A DNA stretch of 64,000 nucleotides from Diphasiastrum complanatum (GCA_029204225.1 CM055099.1:61163753-61227752); one strand, 5' to 3'; counted from the first letter of the stretch, positions 10,591-21,104 are shown. Program-made: numbers and translations. Notes: a model not told the origin generated them from the letters alone.

Positions 10591-10794
10591 TTCACATCAG
10601 ACCATAAGGAATCTATAAGGGAGCTTGTTTCCTTCTATATGTTTCCAATTCTCCATCAACTTATACTTTACAACATTATGAAATACTTTCGTTACCTTGT
10701 AGCATGTTAATTTAGATATTATTGATGCACAATTTGAAAGTGTTGTTTTCTTAAAGGTAGGTTTGCATTCAAAAACCATTTCTGCCATTCATAC

Positions 10795-10937
10795 CTATAT
10801 TTACGAGAATCTCCAGCCTGAACTTCAGCTTGATATTTGGTCTTGCAGGTGTCCAATGGATACAAAATTGTAGTACTCAAAAGACCGCCAACTGCTCCAG
10901 AGGTTGCATCTGCAATGGCCTCAAAATCAAATGCCAT
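10795..10937 (-). CDS. PNC: First exon of a peroxisomal adenine nucleotide carrier (mitochondrial carrier family)
   Basis: The ATG at 10937 starts [20 protein letters not shown], followed by [18 protein letters not shown]. The [10 protein letters not shown] stretch is the first carrier signature (Px[DE]xx[KR]x[KR]) and the surrounding text matches plant PNC proteins, which import ATP into peroxisomes in exchange for AMP during fatty-acid activation. The exon ends after KYR, inside the Arg codon, at a canonical donor (AG then GTATGA at 10794). Later exons would lie to the left, but none was found down to position 1, so the first intron either exceeds 10.7 kb and holds the LINE and gypsy-1, or this is a truncated copy. 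A (GA)n/(TA)n tract lies about 180-290 bp upstream of the ATG. Confidence 0.82.
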
Positions 10938-11110
10938 TTTCTAAGGTGGGAGGCTCTAAGTTTCTTTGTATTGCTTAACTTCAAGCTTACAAGGCCATGT
11001 AGCCTCTTCTTCCCCTTTCCTGCTAGCCTACTTCATTTGTGGACTAAAGCTTTCAAGCACAAATTACTCAGCAACAACCTGCACTGAACATAACAAGTGT
11101 TAGGAACAAA

Positions 11111-11228
<118 letters not shown>

Positions 11229-11239
11229 TATTACATCCT

Positions 11240-11456
11240 GCTACAGCTCGTATCACATCCTTTTTCAGCAACAGTGGCAGTTGATATGATTTTACTTTTA
11301 GCGATTATTTTGCTCCCACTTACTGACAGTTTGTAGTTTACAGTTAGGTTGTTCATTTTTTATGCATAGTTTTTTCTTGGAGATATTCATATACGCTCCC
11401 ATGGGTATCTGTCTTATATGCCTTTTGGAATGGAAAAGACATTAATAAAGCTTATT
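11240..11456 (+). repeat. Dispersed repeat R, copy B (5' truncated)
   Basis: Homologous to copies A and C from the GCTCGTATCACATCC block onward. The 3' end keeps ATGCCTTTTGGAATGG (11418) and AAAAGACATTAATAAAGC. The stem has one mismatch. The tail is TTC repeats passing into CT. Confidence 0.6.
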
Positions 11457-11479
11457 CTTCTTCTTCTTCTTCTTCTACT

Positions 11480-11536
<57 letters not shown>
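11457..11536 (+). repeat. (TTC)n(CT)n tract after repeat R copy B
   Basis: About seven TTC units, a short interruption, then CT units to 11536. It forms the tail of copy B. Confidence 0.97.
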
Positions 11537-11539
<3 letters not shown>

Positions 11540-11574
11540 ATCTGATGAGGATGAGGCTGATGGAGACTTACATG

Positions 11575-11979
11575 CCCTTAGAGATCAGAGACAGTGTCCC
11601 ACTCATACTCATGTTGCAGCATGAGCTACCCGACCTATCATGAGGAGGCCTCATCTTCCTAGACGACGTCATCGACCACCAGCAGTTCCTCATGCTGCAG
11701 CCCGTATTACATCGTTTTATAGCATCAGCGCGACAGGATTGGATGATAGTGTCATACCATATTCGTGACAGTTAGCAGTATATATGCTCCCATATGTTTC
11801 ATATATCATTCATAGCAGTTAGATTTGTATTTCTGTTATAATCTTGGAGACGTTTCATACGCTCCTACGGTTACCACATACTTGACATGTACTTTGACTA
11901 GTCTTATATGCCTTTTGGCATGGAAAAGACATTAATAAAGCTTTCTTTCTTTCTTTCTTTCTTTATCTCTCTCTCTCTC
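11575..11979 (+). repeat. Dispersed repeat R, copy C, with TTTC/CT tail
   Basis: It begins with GAGATCAGAGACAGTGT as copy A does, has the ATTACATC block, then GGAGACGTTTCATACGCTCC, GGTTACCACATAC and the hairpin ATGCCTTTTGGCAT (11908-11921), AAAAGACATTAATAAAGC and a TTTC/CT tail. It is followed at once by a LINE ORF1 start, the same order as copy A and the full LINE. Confidence 0.65.
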
Positions 11980-12200
11980 ACCGCCATGCCCCCCAAAAAA
12001 ACTCCCCCGCTCCCCATGCCACGCAGGCAGCGCCTGTCTGCGTGGCAGAGATAGCCGACAATAGTGCCGCTTTCGCCGCCACCGCCGCTGCCTCTGCTGC
12101 TCCAAAATCGCTTGCCGGTCCTCCAACTCAGCCATCCGCTCCTACTGCTGGCCTCCTTCGGATTCCTAAACCTATTGCTTCTTCATCTATTGATTTCCAG
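11980..12200 (+). pseudogene. 5' fragment of a second LINE (ORF1 N-terminus)
   Basis: After the CT tail an ATG at 11987 opens MPPKKTPPLPM, matching the MAPKKKGGVLTPP start of the full LINE ORF1. The frame breaks within about 25 codons; an Ala/Pro-rich frame then runs to about 12200. LINEs are usually truncated at the 5' end, so a fragment that keeps only the 5' end suggests a later deletion or insertion on its right side. Confidence 0.5.
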
Positions 12201-12205
12201 CAGCT

Positions 12206-12331
12206 AGATGATCTATCTTGGACTTCGCTTTGCTTGTGTCAAGCTCTCCTTGAACTGATAGGTTGAGTTCCAAAACAGCCAGATGATCTATCTTGGACTT
12301 CGCTTTGCTTGTGTCAGGCTCTCCTTGAACT
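12206..12331. repeat. 75-bp direct repeat, 1.7 copies
   Basis: The block starting AGATGATCTATCTTGGAC at 12206 recurs at 12281 with one mismatch over 51 bp. It lies where the LINE fragment meets the gypsy-2 LTR region. Confidence 0.9.
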
Positions 12332-12853
12332 ACACTCGTACACAAACCACAGTAAAGCATGTACAGATAGATCTCAAACTCAAACTTTATTGAATTCACA
12401 GTAAGTACATAGCATCAACAAGCATGAAACACAGTGGAGTTGGTTGCCTTGTCTTTTCCCAACCTTTATTGCATAGATTATGATGAGGAATGCTTCTCTC
12501 TAGGCTCACTTATGCACAATCCTCAAGCACCCCCAACCCTGACCCTTCTTAACGTCGACACATGGCCAATTCCATGCACAATCAACACTTGCCACTTGGC
12601 AGTACCCTGACACATAGGCAAGAGAGTAGGCTAACATGTGTCACTCATACATTGGATCAAGTGTCCCAGTGAGCATGTGGCACATGTCATGTTTGACCAG
12701 TTAACCTTGACATGTGTCACTCATTCACTAGACTAAGTGTCCAAATGAGCATATGACACATATCCCATTGACTAGCCATTTTCGTATTTTACAAAAAGTA
12801 CATTTGTGCATGAAAATGTAAACAACCGAAATAGGGAGTAAAAGTTGTATCAT
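12332..12853 (-). repeat. Probable 3' LTR of gypsy-2
   Basis: It directly follows the gypsy-2 chromodomain on the minus strand. Its first 70-80 bp (12853 to about 12780) resemble the remnant at 25220-25309 on the other side of the element, with shared blocks ACTTTTTGTAAA and TTTTACTCCCTAT. A minus-strand AATAAA lies at 12386-12391. It contains a diverged tandem pair of about 76 bp (starting at 12633 and 12709, ACATGTGTCACTCAT). The left boundary is uncertain. Confidence 0.5.
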
Positions 12854-13400
12854 CCCTTCCCACCTGAAATAACATCATCCGCGATGGGCGGACTGTGTGT
12901 AGTCTCCCAAGTAGCATCAAAAAGAGGCCTGCCATGCCAAGCGACCAAGTACTCGCGGATCAGACAGTTGCATAAACGCCTCTCCTACCTATCCAATACC
13001 CTCACCGTCCCATCAGTCACTTCTCCCTGCTCTTGAAACACAAACAAACCATCAAACAAGTTATCAACATCATGTAAAACCCGTTTCAATCTAGAAACAT
13101 GAAATACAAGATGCACTTTGCAAGTGTCAAGCAAACCTAACTTATAAGAAAAAAAACTGATCTTTTTAACAATTTTCTAAGATCCACAATGATGAGGGAA
13201 TAACTTGTGAAATTTGCCCGTCTTAAGGGTCTTAGAGTCCTTGGGTACTTGGAGAAACACCAAGTCTCCTACCTCAAACTCTCTAGGTGTGAGATGTAGC
13301 TCAGCATAAGACTTAGATCGATCCATCACTTACCTTACATGAACTTTCGCTAACTCGAGCATTTCATTCATTTGAGTTAAGCAATCAGCCACACTAGGTA
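12854..13400 (-). pseudogene. gypsy-2 integrase C-terminus and chromodomain
   Basis: Read on the minus strand, about 13370-13150 gives SYAELHLTPREFEVGDLVFL and PKDSKTLKTGKFHKLFP, the integrase C-terminal module. Its GPF core is degraded. The segment 13090-13140 gives VHLVFHVSRLKR. About 13000-12860 gives REYLVAWHGRPLFDATWE, a chromodomain of chromovirus type, which targets new copies to particular chromatin. Stops and frame shifts interrupt it. Confidence 0.8.
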
Positions 13401-13464
13401 CTTTCTAAGAAATTCTACCATAACAAGGCTAGCTGGTTTAAACCATAATTAAGCTGGAAAGGGC

Positions 13465-14094
13465 TCATTTTACTACTTTCATTCTTTTGTCATTGTAAGC
13501 AAACTCCAACAATGGCAAATATTTCTCCCATTGAGTTTGCTTATCTCCAACAAATGCCCTAAGCATGTCCTCTAAGGTCTGACTGACTCTCTCAGTTTGG
13601 CCATCCATTTCAAGATGCTCTGTATTGGTCATTCTTAATTGGACTTCCAGTTTGGCCACAATTGTCATCCAAAAGTTCCCAGCAAATCGAGTATCTCTGT
13701 CAGACACTATGGATGATGGTAATCCGTGAACTCTGAACACATACTCAATAAATAGGCTAGCTACTCCAGACGCATCAATCTTTTTACGCTTTGGAATAAA
13801 ATGAGCCATCTTAGTGAGTCTATCAACTATGAGCAAGATAGAATCATGCTGTAATTGTGTACGAGGGCTCTTTTTATCATTAGCAAATAATAGGTTTTCC
13901 CTCAAAGTTGACAACACAGTTCTAAGGTGACTCGCATGCGCAACATCACCACAATTGTAAACAACTATGTCATCAACAAAGTTAAGCACATCGTTCATTA
14001 ACATGATAAATGTTGCAAGGACGTTAGTCAATCCAAAAGGCATGACTAGAAATTCAGAGTGTCCAAATGGAGTTCGGAAGGCAATCTTATACAC
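13465..14094 (-). pseudogene. gypsy-2 RT fused to integrase core by internal deletion
   Basis: A 209-codon frame starts in RT (FRTPFGHSEFLVMPFGLTNV), passes the catalytic FVDDIVVYN, and at about 13860 jumps from RENLLFANDKK straight into an integrase core (LLIVDRLTKMAHFIP, VSDRDTRFAGNFW, MDGQTERVSQTLEDML). The RT thumb, RNase H and integrase zinc domain are missing. A second, smaller loss lies before FVDD. The frame stayed open across the join, so this is a clean in-frame deletion. Confidence 0.85.
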
Positions 14095-14489
14095 ATCCTC
14101 TTCGCGAACTCACTTGGTGATAACCAGTCTTCAGGTCAATTTTGGTAAACATTGTAGCACCATGAAGGGCATCAAAAAGATCATTTATACGTCACATAGG
14201 ATATCAATGCTTGTAATCTTGTTCAAGCCTCGATAATTATATTTTTCAAGCCTAGATAATCCACACACATCCTCCAAGGCCCATCCTTCTTTTTTACCAA
14301 AATCATGGGAGAGGCAAAGGAGGAGAAGCTAGGTCTTACCTGCCCTTTGGCAAGATAGTCCTCAATCATGCTTTGCACCTCTTCCTCCTCTTTCAGACTC
14401 ATTCTATAAGGTGGTCTATTAATAGGAAATGATCCAAGAATTAAGTCAATCTTATGTTCCATATTTCTTTTAGGGGGTCTCCGACGATC
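14095..14489 (-). pseudogene. gypsy-2 RT, N-terminal part
   Basis: Minus-strand text from 14489 downward gives RRPPKRNMEHKIDLILGSFP, PPYRMSLKEEEEVQ, YLAKGQVRPS and LVKKKDGPWRMCVDYLGLK, the start of a Ty3/gypsy RT. It becomes frame-broken between 14223 and 14094. It is cut at 14489, where the 5' LTR of copia-1 begins. Confidence 0.85.
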
Positions 14490-15139
14490 TGTGAAAGATT
14501 CAACTAGTTTCATCACATTTTGCAATATTTCCATATTTGGCATATTGAGGCCAAAACTTGTTTTAGACTTAGAGGTTGACTTTTCAAAGTTCATTAGTCT
14601 AAATTTCATTTGAATAAACACTTTTTGAAAGTGTGGGAAAGATAGAATGCGAGTTTGAGTAGATTCAATTTGAATAAGTTGGGTACATTGAATCTAGACC
14701 CAAAATTGGTAGGGTTAGCATTTTGGTGGGAAAGCCAAGTGGCCAAATAGGGTTTGGACCTGCTATAAAAGGATGTAACTCGTGGAGAGAGTCATCTTCT
14801 CTCTTCTCTATCTCATTTCATGCTTATACATGGTTCTCTTGGGTTCTACTATCCATTGGTGGACTATCTTGGTGATTGCTTGCAATTCTATGTGTAGAAT
14901 GATCTATATTTGCTATTTTTGAATCCACACGTGTGAAATACAGTAGCTTGCTGGTTTTGTACGGACAGCAACAGTACATAATCATTTCATTCAAGTTTGA
15001 TCAAGTTCTATTAGTGTTTGCATCTCAAATTGTGTGTAGATGCTGATTTTTCTACATTGGTGAAATTGGTAGTGTATTTCTCTTTCTAACCAAAGATCAT
15101 TCAAGTAGATTGGATCTTAAGGATCTGAAATCTTTCACA
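14490..15139 (+). repeat. 5' LTR of copia-1
   Basis: TG at 14490 and CA at 15139. A TATAAAA box is at 14764-14770 (CTGCTATAAAAGGATG), placing the transcription start near 14795. The 10-bp ends TGTGAAAGAT and ATCTTTCACA are perfect inverted repeats. Confidence 0.97.
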
Positions 15140-15151
15140 TGGTATCAGAGC
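15140..15151 (+). other. copia-1 primer binding site (initiator tRNA-Met)
   Basis: TGGTATCAGAGC directly follows the LTR. It is complementary to the 3' end of plant initiator tRNA-Met. Confidence 0.95.
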
Positions 15152-15739
15152 TTGTGTTTCAGGTTATGAAGGAGGAAATCAGATCTATCAATGATTTGGT
15201 GAAGATATCAAGTCTAGAGCCTTCTAGAGAGGATTTTACACCAAAATCGGATTTTTTGCTTTTGTAGATTGGATCTTTTGTAGATCAAAACACTAACTAG
15301 GTCAATATACTTGTTCAATTCCGTTTTTTGAATTCACATGTTGGATTTGGCCAATTTTTGGATCATTGGTTTAGCCTAAGTGGTGGCTTATAGATTGCAT
15401 ATCAAATTTTCAGCATTTGCATGTAGATTTGGAATAGTCAATTTTTTGTGCTTTTGTCAAAACCCTAATTTTGATTGGATCTCTGAATAGTGAGGTTGCT
15501 GGACTTCATTTGAGTGTGTTTCAATCTTAGGAAGTGGCAAAAGTCATTAGATTGAGGATAGATCATAGGTTGATCAAGATTCCATGATTCTATGTGTTGA
15601 TTTGCTTGGATAAGTGCTAGAAGAGAATTTGTGAGATAGTTTCAAATCTTGGTGATTTCTTTTGAAAGCATTTGTTGTTGTTCAAAGGAATGCTTTGTGC
15701 ATTGAAACAGGTTGAAAGAGAAGATCAGGTCATTGCTAC
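15152..15739 (+). other. copia-1 untranslated leader
   Basis: A 588-bp AT-rich region between the primer site and the gag ATG, without a long frame. A related leader occurs at about 31020-31315 in copia-3. Confidence 0.7.
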
Positions 15740-16909
15740 ATGGCAACCTCAATTGGAGTCATGTTGGAAGCCAATGATAGCCTTACCTCAAGTAACTATT
15801 CATTATGGAAAGTGAGGATGGAGTCACTTCTTGAGATGAATGATGTTTTGGATATTGTTGTAGGTTTGGAGGAGAGACCAGCAACACAACAAAATCAATT
15901 GAGGTATGACAAGAGGGCCAAGAAGGCTCTACACATGATAAAGATGAATATTACCAATGAACTTCTCAAGGAAGTTGGTAAGTGCACATCATCTTTGGAA
16001 GCTTGGAATTCATTGAAGAAGCTTTATGAATCCAAGTCTACTTCTAGAGTGTTGACTCTAAGAAGACAAATCTTTTCTTGTTTGCAAAAGAATGAAGAAA
16101 GTCCAAGTACTTTTGTTTTGAGAATGAAAGCATTGAATGATGAGTTAGCTATCATAGATGAAAGCATTAAGGAAGGAGAGCTTATTCAAGTGATTCTTAA
16201 TGGCTTGTTGGATGCTCATGCTAACATTGTTCAAAGTATTGCTATTCAAAAGACTTTGCCAAGTTTGATGGATCTTCAAGAGATCTTGATCAATGAGGAA
16301 TATAGGCTTCAAGCAAGAGGTGGATCTACATCGACACTTCAAGAGGATGCTATGTTCACAAAGGGCAAATTCAAGGGCAAAACCAAAAGCAAGTGGTCTA
16401 AAGGGCAAGATCAAGTGGATGCTTTTTCAAGTGGCAAAAAGAAGGATAGATCAAAGCTCAAGTGCTTCTATTGTGGCATCAAAGGACACTTTGCAAGTGA
16501 GTGCTACAAGAAGAAGAGAGATCAAGGAGACAAGCAAGGTAATCTTACTCTTGATAAGGATGGTTTGGATGTGCAAGATGCAAATGATGATGCTTTTGTG
16601 ATGTCTTCATGTATGCTTGCTAATGATGGAGATCTAGATCCTTGGTGGATTGATAGTGGAGCAAGTTCACACATGACCTTTCACAAAGAGTACTTCACTT
16701 CTTTGTTGGCATATGGAGATGACAAGAGGGTGATCTACACGGTCAATGATGGTGAGTGTGCAATCAAAGGGATTGGCACAACTCCTATTTCTCTCTCTAC
16801 AAATAGGAATGTTCATTTGGAGGATGTCTTGTTTATTCCATCTATTACCAAGAATTTGCTTAGTGTGAGTCAAATGCTAAGGTGGAGTTTGATGGAGATG
16901 CTTGTTTGA
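15740..16909 (+). pseudogene. copia-1 Gag and protease
   Basis: The ATG at 15740 starts MATSIGVMLEANDSLTSSNY. A copia Gag domain (LWKVRMESLLEMNDV to about residue 190) is followed by a basic stretch, a CCHC zinc knuckle CFYCGIKGHFASEC (from 16462), and a protease with WWIDSGASSH (near 16645) and DVLFIPSITKNLLSVSQ. Just after the LLSVSQ motif the frame runs into a stop, and the polyprotein continues in the frame that starts at 16882. One small indel explains the break. Confidence 0.92.
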
Positions 16910-18113
16910 TCAAAAGGAAGGATGTCTTGATTGGAAAAGGTAAAAGGCAAGGGAAGTTGTTCAAACTTGATGCTTGTGTTATTGCTAACCAAGTTGGATG
17001 TGTTGCAAGGGAGCAAATTTCTATTCAAGAGGTTTGGCACAAAAGGATGGGACACCTCAACTTCAAGTCATTGGAGGTAATCGCAAGGAAGAAGGTTGTG
17101 ATTGGTCTTCCAAGTTCCTTAAGTAATGACAAGCATGTTTGTGAGTCTTGTGCTTTGTCTAAGTCACATAGACTACCTTATACTAGATCTATTTCTAGAT
17201 CTACAAAGCCTTTTCAACTTGTACATTCGGATATTCATGGATTTACTACAATTAGCAATAGTGGAGCTAAGATGTATGTAACATTCATTGATGATTTTAG
17301 TAGATTTTGTTGGATCTATCTACTAAAGAGCAAGGATGAAGTGTATGATGTCTTTGTCAAGTTCAAGAATGCAAGGGAGAACCAATTTTCCACAAAGATC
17401 AAGTGCTTGAGAGGTGACAATGGTGGTGAGTACATATCTAACAAGTTCAAGGCCTTTTGTGATGAGCATGGGATCAAGAGGGAGTATACAACATCAAGGA
17501 CCCCACAACAAAATGGAGTAGCTGAAAGGAAGAATAGAACTTTATGTGAAAGTGCTAAAGCTATGAGGTTAAGTGCTAATCTTGACAAACCATTTTGGGA
17601 TCAAGCTTTGTTGTGTGCCAATTTCTTGTGCAATAGGTGGCCGAGTGCTATTTTGGATGGAAGGACACCTTTTGAGATGCTATTCAAGAGGAGGCCAAGT
17701 GTCAACTTTCTAAGAACCTTTGGATGCACATGCTATGTCAACATTACTCTTGATGATAGGACCAAGGAGGATCCATCTTCAAGAAGAGGTATTTTTGTTG
17801 GATATAGTGAGGTGAGTAAAGCCTACAAGGTTTACATTCCTTCTACTAACAAAGTGATTGTTGGTAGAGATGTCATTTTTTATGAGGGAAACATTCCAAA
17901 GGTGTCTTCAAGCATGATTGATGGTAAAGTAGATGGATCTAACATTCTTGATGTTGATGAGAAGCATCCTACTTTGGATGGTGGTGATGATGGACCTTCA
18001 TCAAGTCAAAAGCCAAGGAAACATCAAGAGAAAGACAAGTACCTTCAAGGCTCACATATGATCAAAAGGGTAAGCAAGTAGTTTCTGAAAATTATGTTGC
18101 TTTCCTAACCTCT
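16882..18113 (+). pseudogene. copia-1 integrase
   Basis: The frame shows the HHCC zinc domain (WHKRMGHLNFKSL and CESCALSK), then the catalytic core with VHSDIHG, RGDNGGEY and PQQNGVAERKN (the D, D, E residues), then GYSEVSKAYKVYIPS and the usual SRDV-like VGRDVIFYEGN. It stops at 18079-18081; RT-type sequence resumes at 18114 in another frame. Confidence 0.92.
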
Positions 18114-19292
18114 TTGGATGATCCTACAAGTGTAGATCAAGCAAGGAAAGAAGAGGAGTGGATCCAAGCAATGGATCTTGAGTATCGATTTCTTATGAAG
18201 AGTGGAACATCTTTTGGAGGATCTTCTTGTGTACATGGAGCTATGCAAGTGGATGGATGTTATCTTGCTGTAAAATCAAGTAATGGATCTGGAAAACAAA
18301 GTTTGTTCAATGACTTCGATGGTCAAGTTGAAGATCAAGAGGTTGATCTCAAAGCACTTCAACTAGTCAAAAGGGAAGGTGACAATTTGGAGCTAGTCAA
18401 GAGCATCAAAGGAGAGGTAATTGGCAAAGGTGTTATGGATCTGTTTTTGCAGCATATTGAAGACTCAAGTAAGGTCAAAGGAGCAGCAAGGAAGTGTTGT
18501 TCAAGTTTACTTTACTTGTTCTATCTCATGTTTGAGCAATTTCATGTGGATGTGTGCAAATTGTCAAGATATGGTAAAACTAGCTACATTGGTGAGCATT
18601 GTTTTGATATTGGATTTAAACTAGCATTCTTGGCTGATTTTGCTAATGGAAATGAAGCTATTGGAGGTTCATTATATCACTCATCCATGGCTAAGTTCTC
18701 AAGTGTTGAGCTACTTGGTGCCAATACTTGGAGATTGTCAATTTTTGGTGAATTCATGGTCATTTTCTTATGTCGAGTAGATCTTGAAGATGGACTAGTG
18801 CAAACTACTTGGTTTATGGAGTCATGTGGTGCTGGATTTGAATCAGTAATGTACTCACCTACTCATGGATTTCCAAAGTTTGATGGTTTCTTGTGGCAAG
18901 ATGAAGATGGAGGCTCATTCATGGAGTATCATGGTGGATACAAGGCAACAAAGGACAAAGGAGGAGGAGACATGCAAGCAAAAGTTGATCACTCGCATTT
19001 ATTGTTTGTTTGCTGTATTTTTCCAGAGAGTTCAGAGTTGGAAGCATGGTGGAATCATTTCATTTACATTCTATTTGATTCTTCATGTTCTAGTCAAATT
19101 TTTACATGTAAAATTGATGTAAGAAATAGTGAAGCATCCCAAGTGGACACTATTCTCTATATCAATTATGGTTGTTTCTATTTTGAGCATTACATGATCA
19201 TTGAAAGGAGATCTATTCTTAGAAAAAAGATCATTCTTATGATGGATCAAAGTTCTATTGGCAAAAACTATGCTAGGAGCATTGGAAGCTAG
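18114..19292 (+). CDS. Unrecognised 392-codon ORF in place of the copia-1 reverse transcriptase
   Basis: The first 30 residues still read as the start of a copia RT (EEEWIQAMDLEYRFLMKSGT). From about 18205 to 19265 the frame stays open for some 350 codons without any RT motif: no RWVYR/KARLVA block, no HQMDVKTAFLNG and no YVDD box. Canonical copia sequence resumes near 19268 with EHWKLGK and VLRYI. The foreign stretch is about as long as the RT it replaces. The protein is rich in Cys, Phe and Ser, with hydrophobic stretches such as SSLLYLFYLMF, EFMVIFLCRVD and HLLFVCCIF. I do not recognise it. It could be a captured host segment, a foreign element, or a chance open frame. The element would need RT from elsewhere. 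Confidence 0.75.
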   Translation: MDDPTSVDQARKEEEWIQAMDLEYRFLMKSGTSFGGSSCVHGAMQVDGCYLAVKSSNGSGKQSLFNDFDGQVEDQEVDLKALQLVKREGDNLELVKSIKGEVIGKGVMDLFLQHIEDSSKVKGAARKCCSSLLYLFYLMFEQFHVDVCKLSRYGKTSYIGEHCFDIGFKLAFLADFANGNEAIGGSLYHSSMAKFSSVELLGANTWRLSIFGEFMVIFLCRVDLEDGLVQTTWFMESCGAGFESVMYSPTHGFPKFDGFLWQDEDGGSFMEYHGGYKATKDKGGGDMQAKVDHSHLLFVCCIFPESSELEAWWNHFIYILFDSSCSSQIFTCKIDVRNSEASQVDTILYINYGCFYFEHYMIIERRSILRKKIILMMDQSSIGKNYARSIGS

Positions 19293-19864
19293 GAAAGTGA
19301 GTTTTGAGGTACATCATTGGAACTCGAGATTTTGGCATATTGTATGAGGGATCATCACCTAATCTTTTTGGATTTTTAGATTCGGACTATGCTGGAGATA
19401 TAATGGATAGGAAATCCATTAGTTCTTATCGTATTTTCATAGGTGATGGAGCTATATCATGGATGTCAAAGAAACAAGCCACTATCTCATTGTCATCTAG
19501 TGAGGCCGAGTACAAAGCTCTTACACATTGCACAAAGGAGATGGTATGGATCAAAAGGATGATCAAGGATCTTCACTTGCTGGATTTTTCAGAGAGCCCA
19601 ATCATCTTTTGTGACAATCAATCAGCCCAAAGAATGGCATCCAATCCTATCTTTCATGCTAGGAGTAAGCATATTGAGATACAATATCATTTTGTGAGAG
19701 AGCGAGTCATTGCAAAGGAGGTGGAGCTTCAACATGTGTCTTCAAGGGAATGTGTAGCTGATATCTTCACCAAAGCATTGGGAAAAGACTTGTTCATGAA
19801 GCATAGGACTTCCCTTGGAGTATTATCAAAGTCTATGCTAAAACTAGTTGAAGAGGGAGTGTGA
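19268..19864 (+). pseudogene. copia-1 RNase H
   Basis: From EHWKLGK (19268) through RYIIGTRDFGILYEG, GFLDSDYAGDIMDRKS, LSSSEAEYKAL, FCDNQSAQRMASNP, ARSKHIEIQYHFVRE and VADIFTKALG the order is that of a copia RNase H and C-terminus. One stop separates EHWKLGK from VLRYI. The last codons overlap the polypurine tract and the TGA lies at the LTR start. Confidence 0.92.
19851..19859 (+). other. copia-1 polypurine tract
   Basis: AAGAGGGAG directly precedes the 3' LTR and is the plus-strand primer site. Confidence 0.9.
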
Positions 19865-20507
19865 AATATTCAACTAGTTTCATCACATTTTGCAATATTT
19901 CCATATTTGGCATATTGAGGCCAAAACTTGTTTTAGACTTAGAGGTTGACTTTTCAAAGTTCATTAGTCTAAATTTTATTTGAATAAACACTTTTTGAAA
20001 GTGTGGGAAAGATAGAATGCAAGTTTGAGTAGATTCAATTTGAATAAGTTGGGTACATTGAATCTAGACCCAAAATTGGTAGGGTTAGCATTTTGGTGGG
20101 AAAGCCAAGTGGCCAAATAGGGTTTGGACCTGCTATAAAAGGATGTAACTCGTGGAGAGAGTCATCTTCTCTCTTCTCTATCTCATTTCATGCTTATACA
20201 TGGTTCTCTTGGGTTTTACTAGCCATTGGTGCACTATCTTGGTGATTGCTTGCAATTCTGTGTAGAATGATCTATATTTGCTATTTTTGGATCCACACGT
20301 GTGAAATACAGTAGCTTGCTGGTTTTGTACGGACAGCAACAATACATAATCATTTCATTCAAGTTTGATCAAGTTCTATTAGTGTTTGCATCTCAAATTG
20401 TGTGTAGATGCTGATTTTTCTACATTGGTGAAATTGGTAGTGTATTTCTCTTTCTAACCAAAGATCATTCAAGTAGATTGGATCTTAAGGATCTGAAATC
20501 TTTCACA
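19860..20507 (+). repeat. 3' LTR of copia-1
   Basis: TG at 19860 and CA at 20507. TATAAAA is at 20134-20140. Compared with the 5' LTR there is a 2-bp loss in the TCTATGTGTAG region and scattered substitutions. Confidence 0.97.
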
Positions 20508-20611
20508 CGATCTAGGTTCTAAGGCTAGTCTGTTCTTGACACACACCATATTCAAAAGCAAAAATTGAGATATCATACAAAAAAAAAACATACATATACT
20601 TACAATGAACC

Positions 20612-21080
20612 TTACGTCGCCTTGATCAAAGATCCTGGAGGCATATCAGGCATACCATTGTGTTGGAACTCGTATACATGAGTATCCCAAGCATTGTAAG
20701 GTTTTCTAGCCACATGCCAACAGATTCCAAGCACCACATCGAAACGAGCCAAATGGGTAATCTCAAAATCTAACTCCTCAATATAGCCTTGAATGGTTAG
20801 AGGCATACCCACAACCCTGGCATCCCACACTTTCGCACCCTTTCCATCAACCATTTCGACTGTGTACTGGTACCGAAATGGTTGTGTACTCACTCTTAAC
20901 CGTTCAATCAAAGCGAATTAGTGATGTTATGTGAGGACCCAATTTCAAATAGAATCAAAACATCTCTACCACATATCTGCCCACACATAATGATTAAAGA
21001 AGTACAAGGAAATTGATACCCGTATTGCGCTGCTCTCAATAATTGTCGTAAAGGAACCGAATCCACCTTTTGAATCACCG
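20612..21080 (-). pseudogene. gypsy-2 aspartic protease region
   Basis: The minus-strand frame 20911-20612 reads MVDGKGAKVWDARVVGMPLT, IQGYIEELDFEITHLARFDV and LGICWH, the C-terminal half of a gypsy protease and the linker to RT. Upstream (20912-21080) the catalytic region is still visible but broken by stops. It lies between the two copia insertions. Confidence 0.8.
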
Positions 21081-21104
21081 ACACAAAGGAAGAGGAGTGT
21101 TAGT

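Larger units (their letters stand above)
14490..20507 (+). mobile_element. Complete Ty1/copia retrotransposon (copia-1) with replaced RT region
   Basis: The element has two LTRs of 650 and 648 bp that differ by about eight substitutions and one 2-bp gap, so they are close to 98.6 percent alike. The 5-bp target duplication CGATC is at 14485-14489 and 20508-20512. The LTR ends are TGTGAAAGAT and ATCTTTCACA. A tRNA-iMet primer site and a polypurine tract are in the expected places. Gag, protease, integrase and RNase H are present, but the RT is replaced by an unrelated frame. It is inserted in gypsy-2 in the opposite orientation. Confidence 0.96.

Noticed and set aside
12232..12236. GCTTG as a target duplication of gypsy-2, matching 25310-25314
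   Set aside because: The left site is inside a tandem repeat and the LTR boundary is uncertain; a 5-bp match is easily chance.
12187..12399. 70-codon minus-strand ORF with a duplicated peptide
   Set aside because: It follows from the 75-bp tandem repeat and has no homology that I recognise.
18205..19265. A highly diverged copia RT
   Set aside because: None of the conserved RT blocks or the YVDD box can be found, whereas flanking integrase and RNase H are well conserved.
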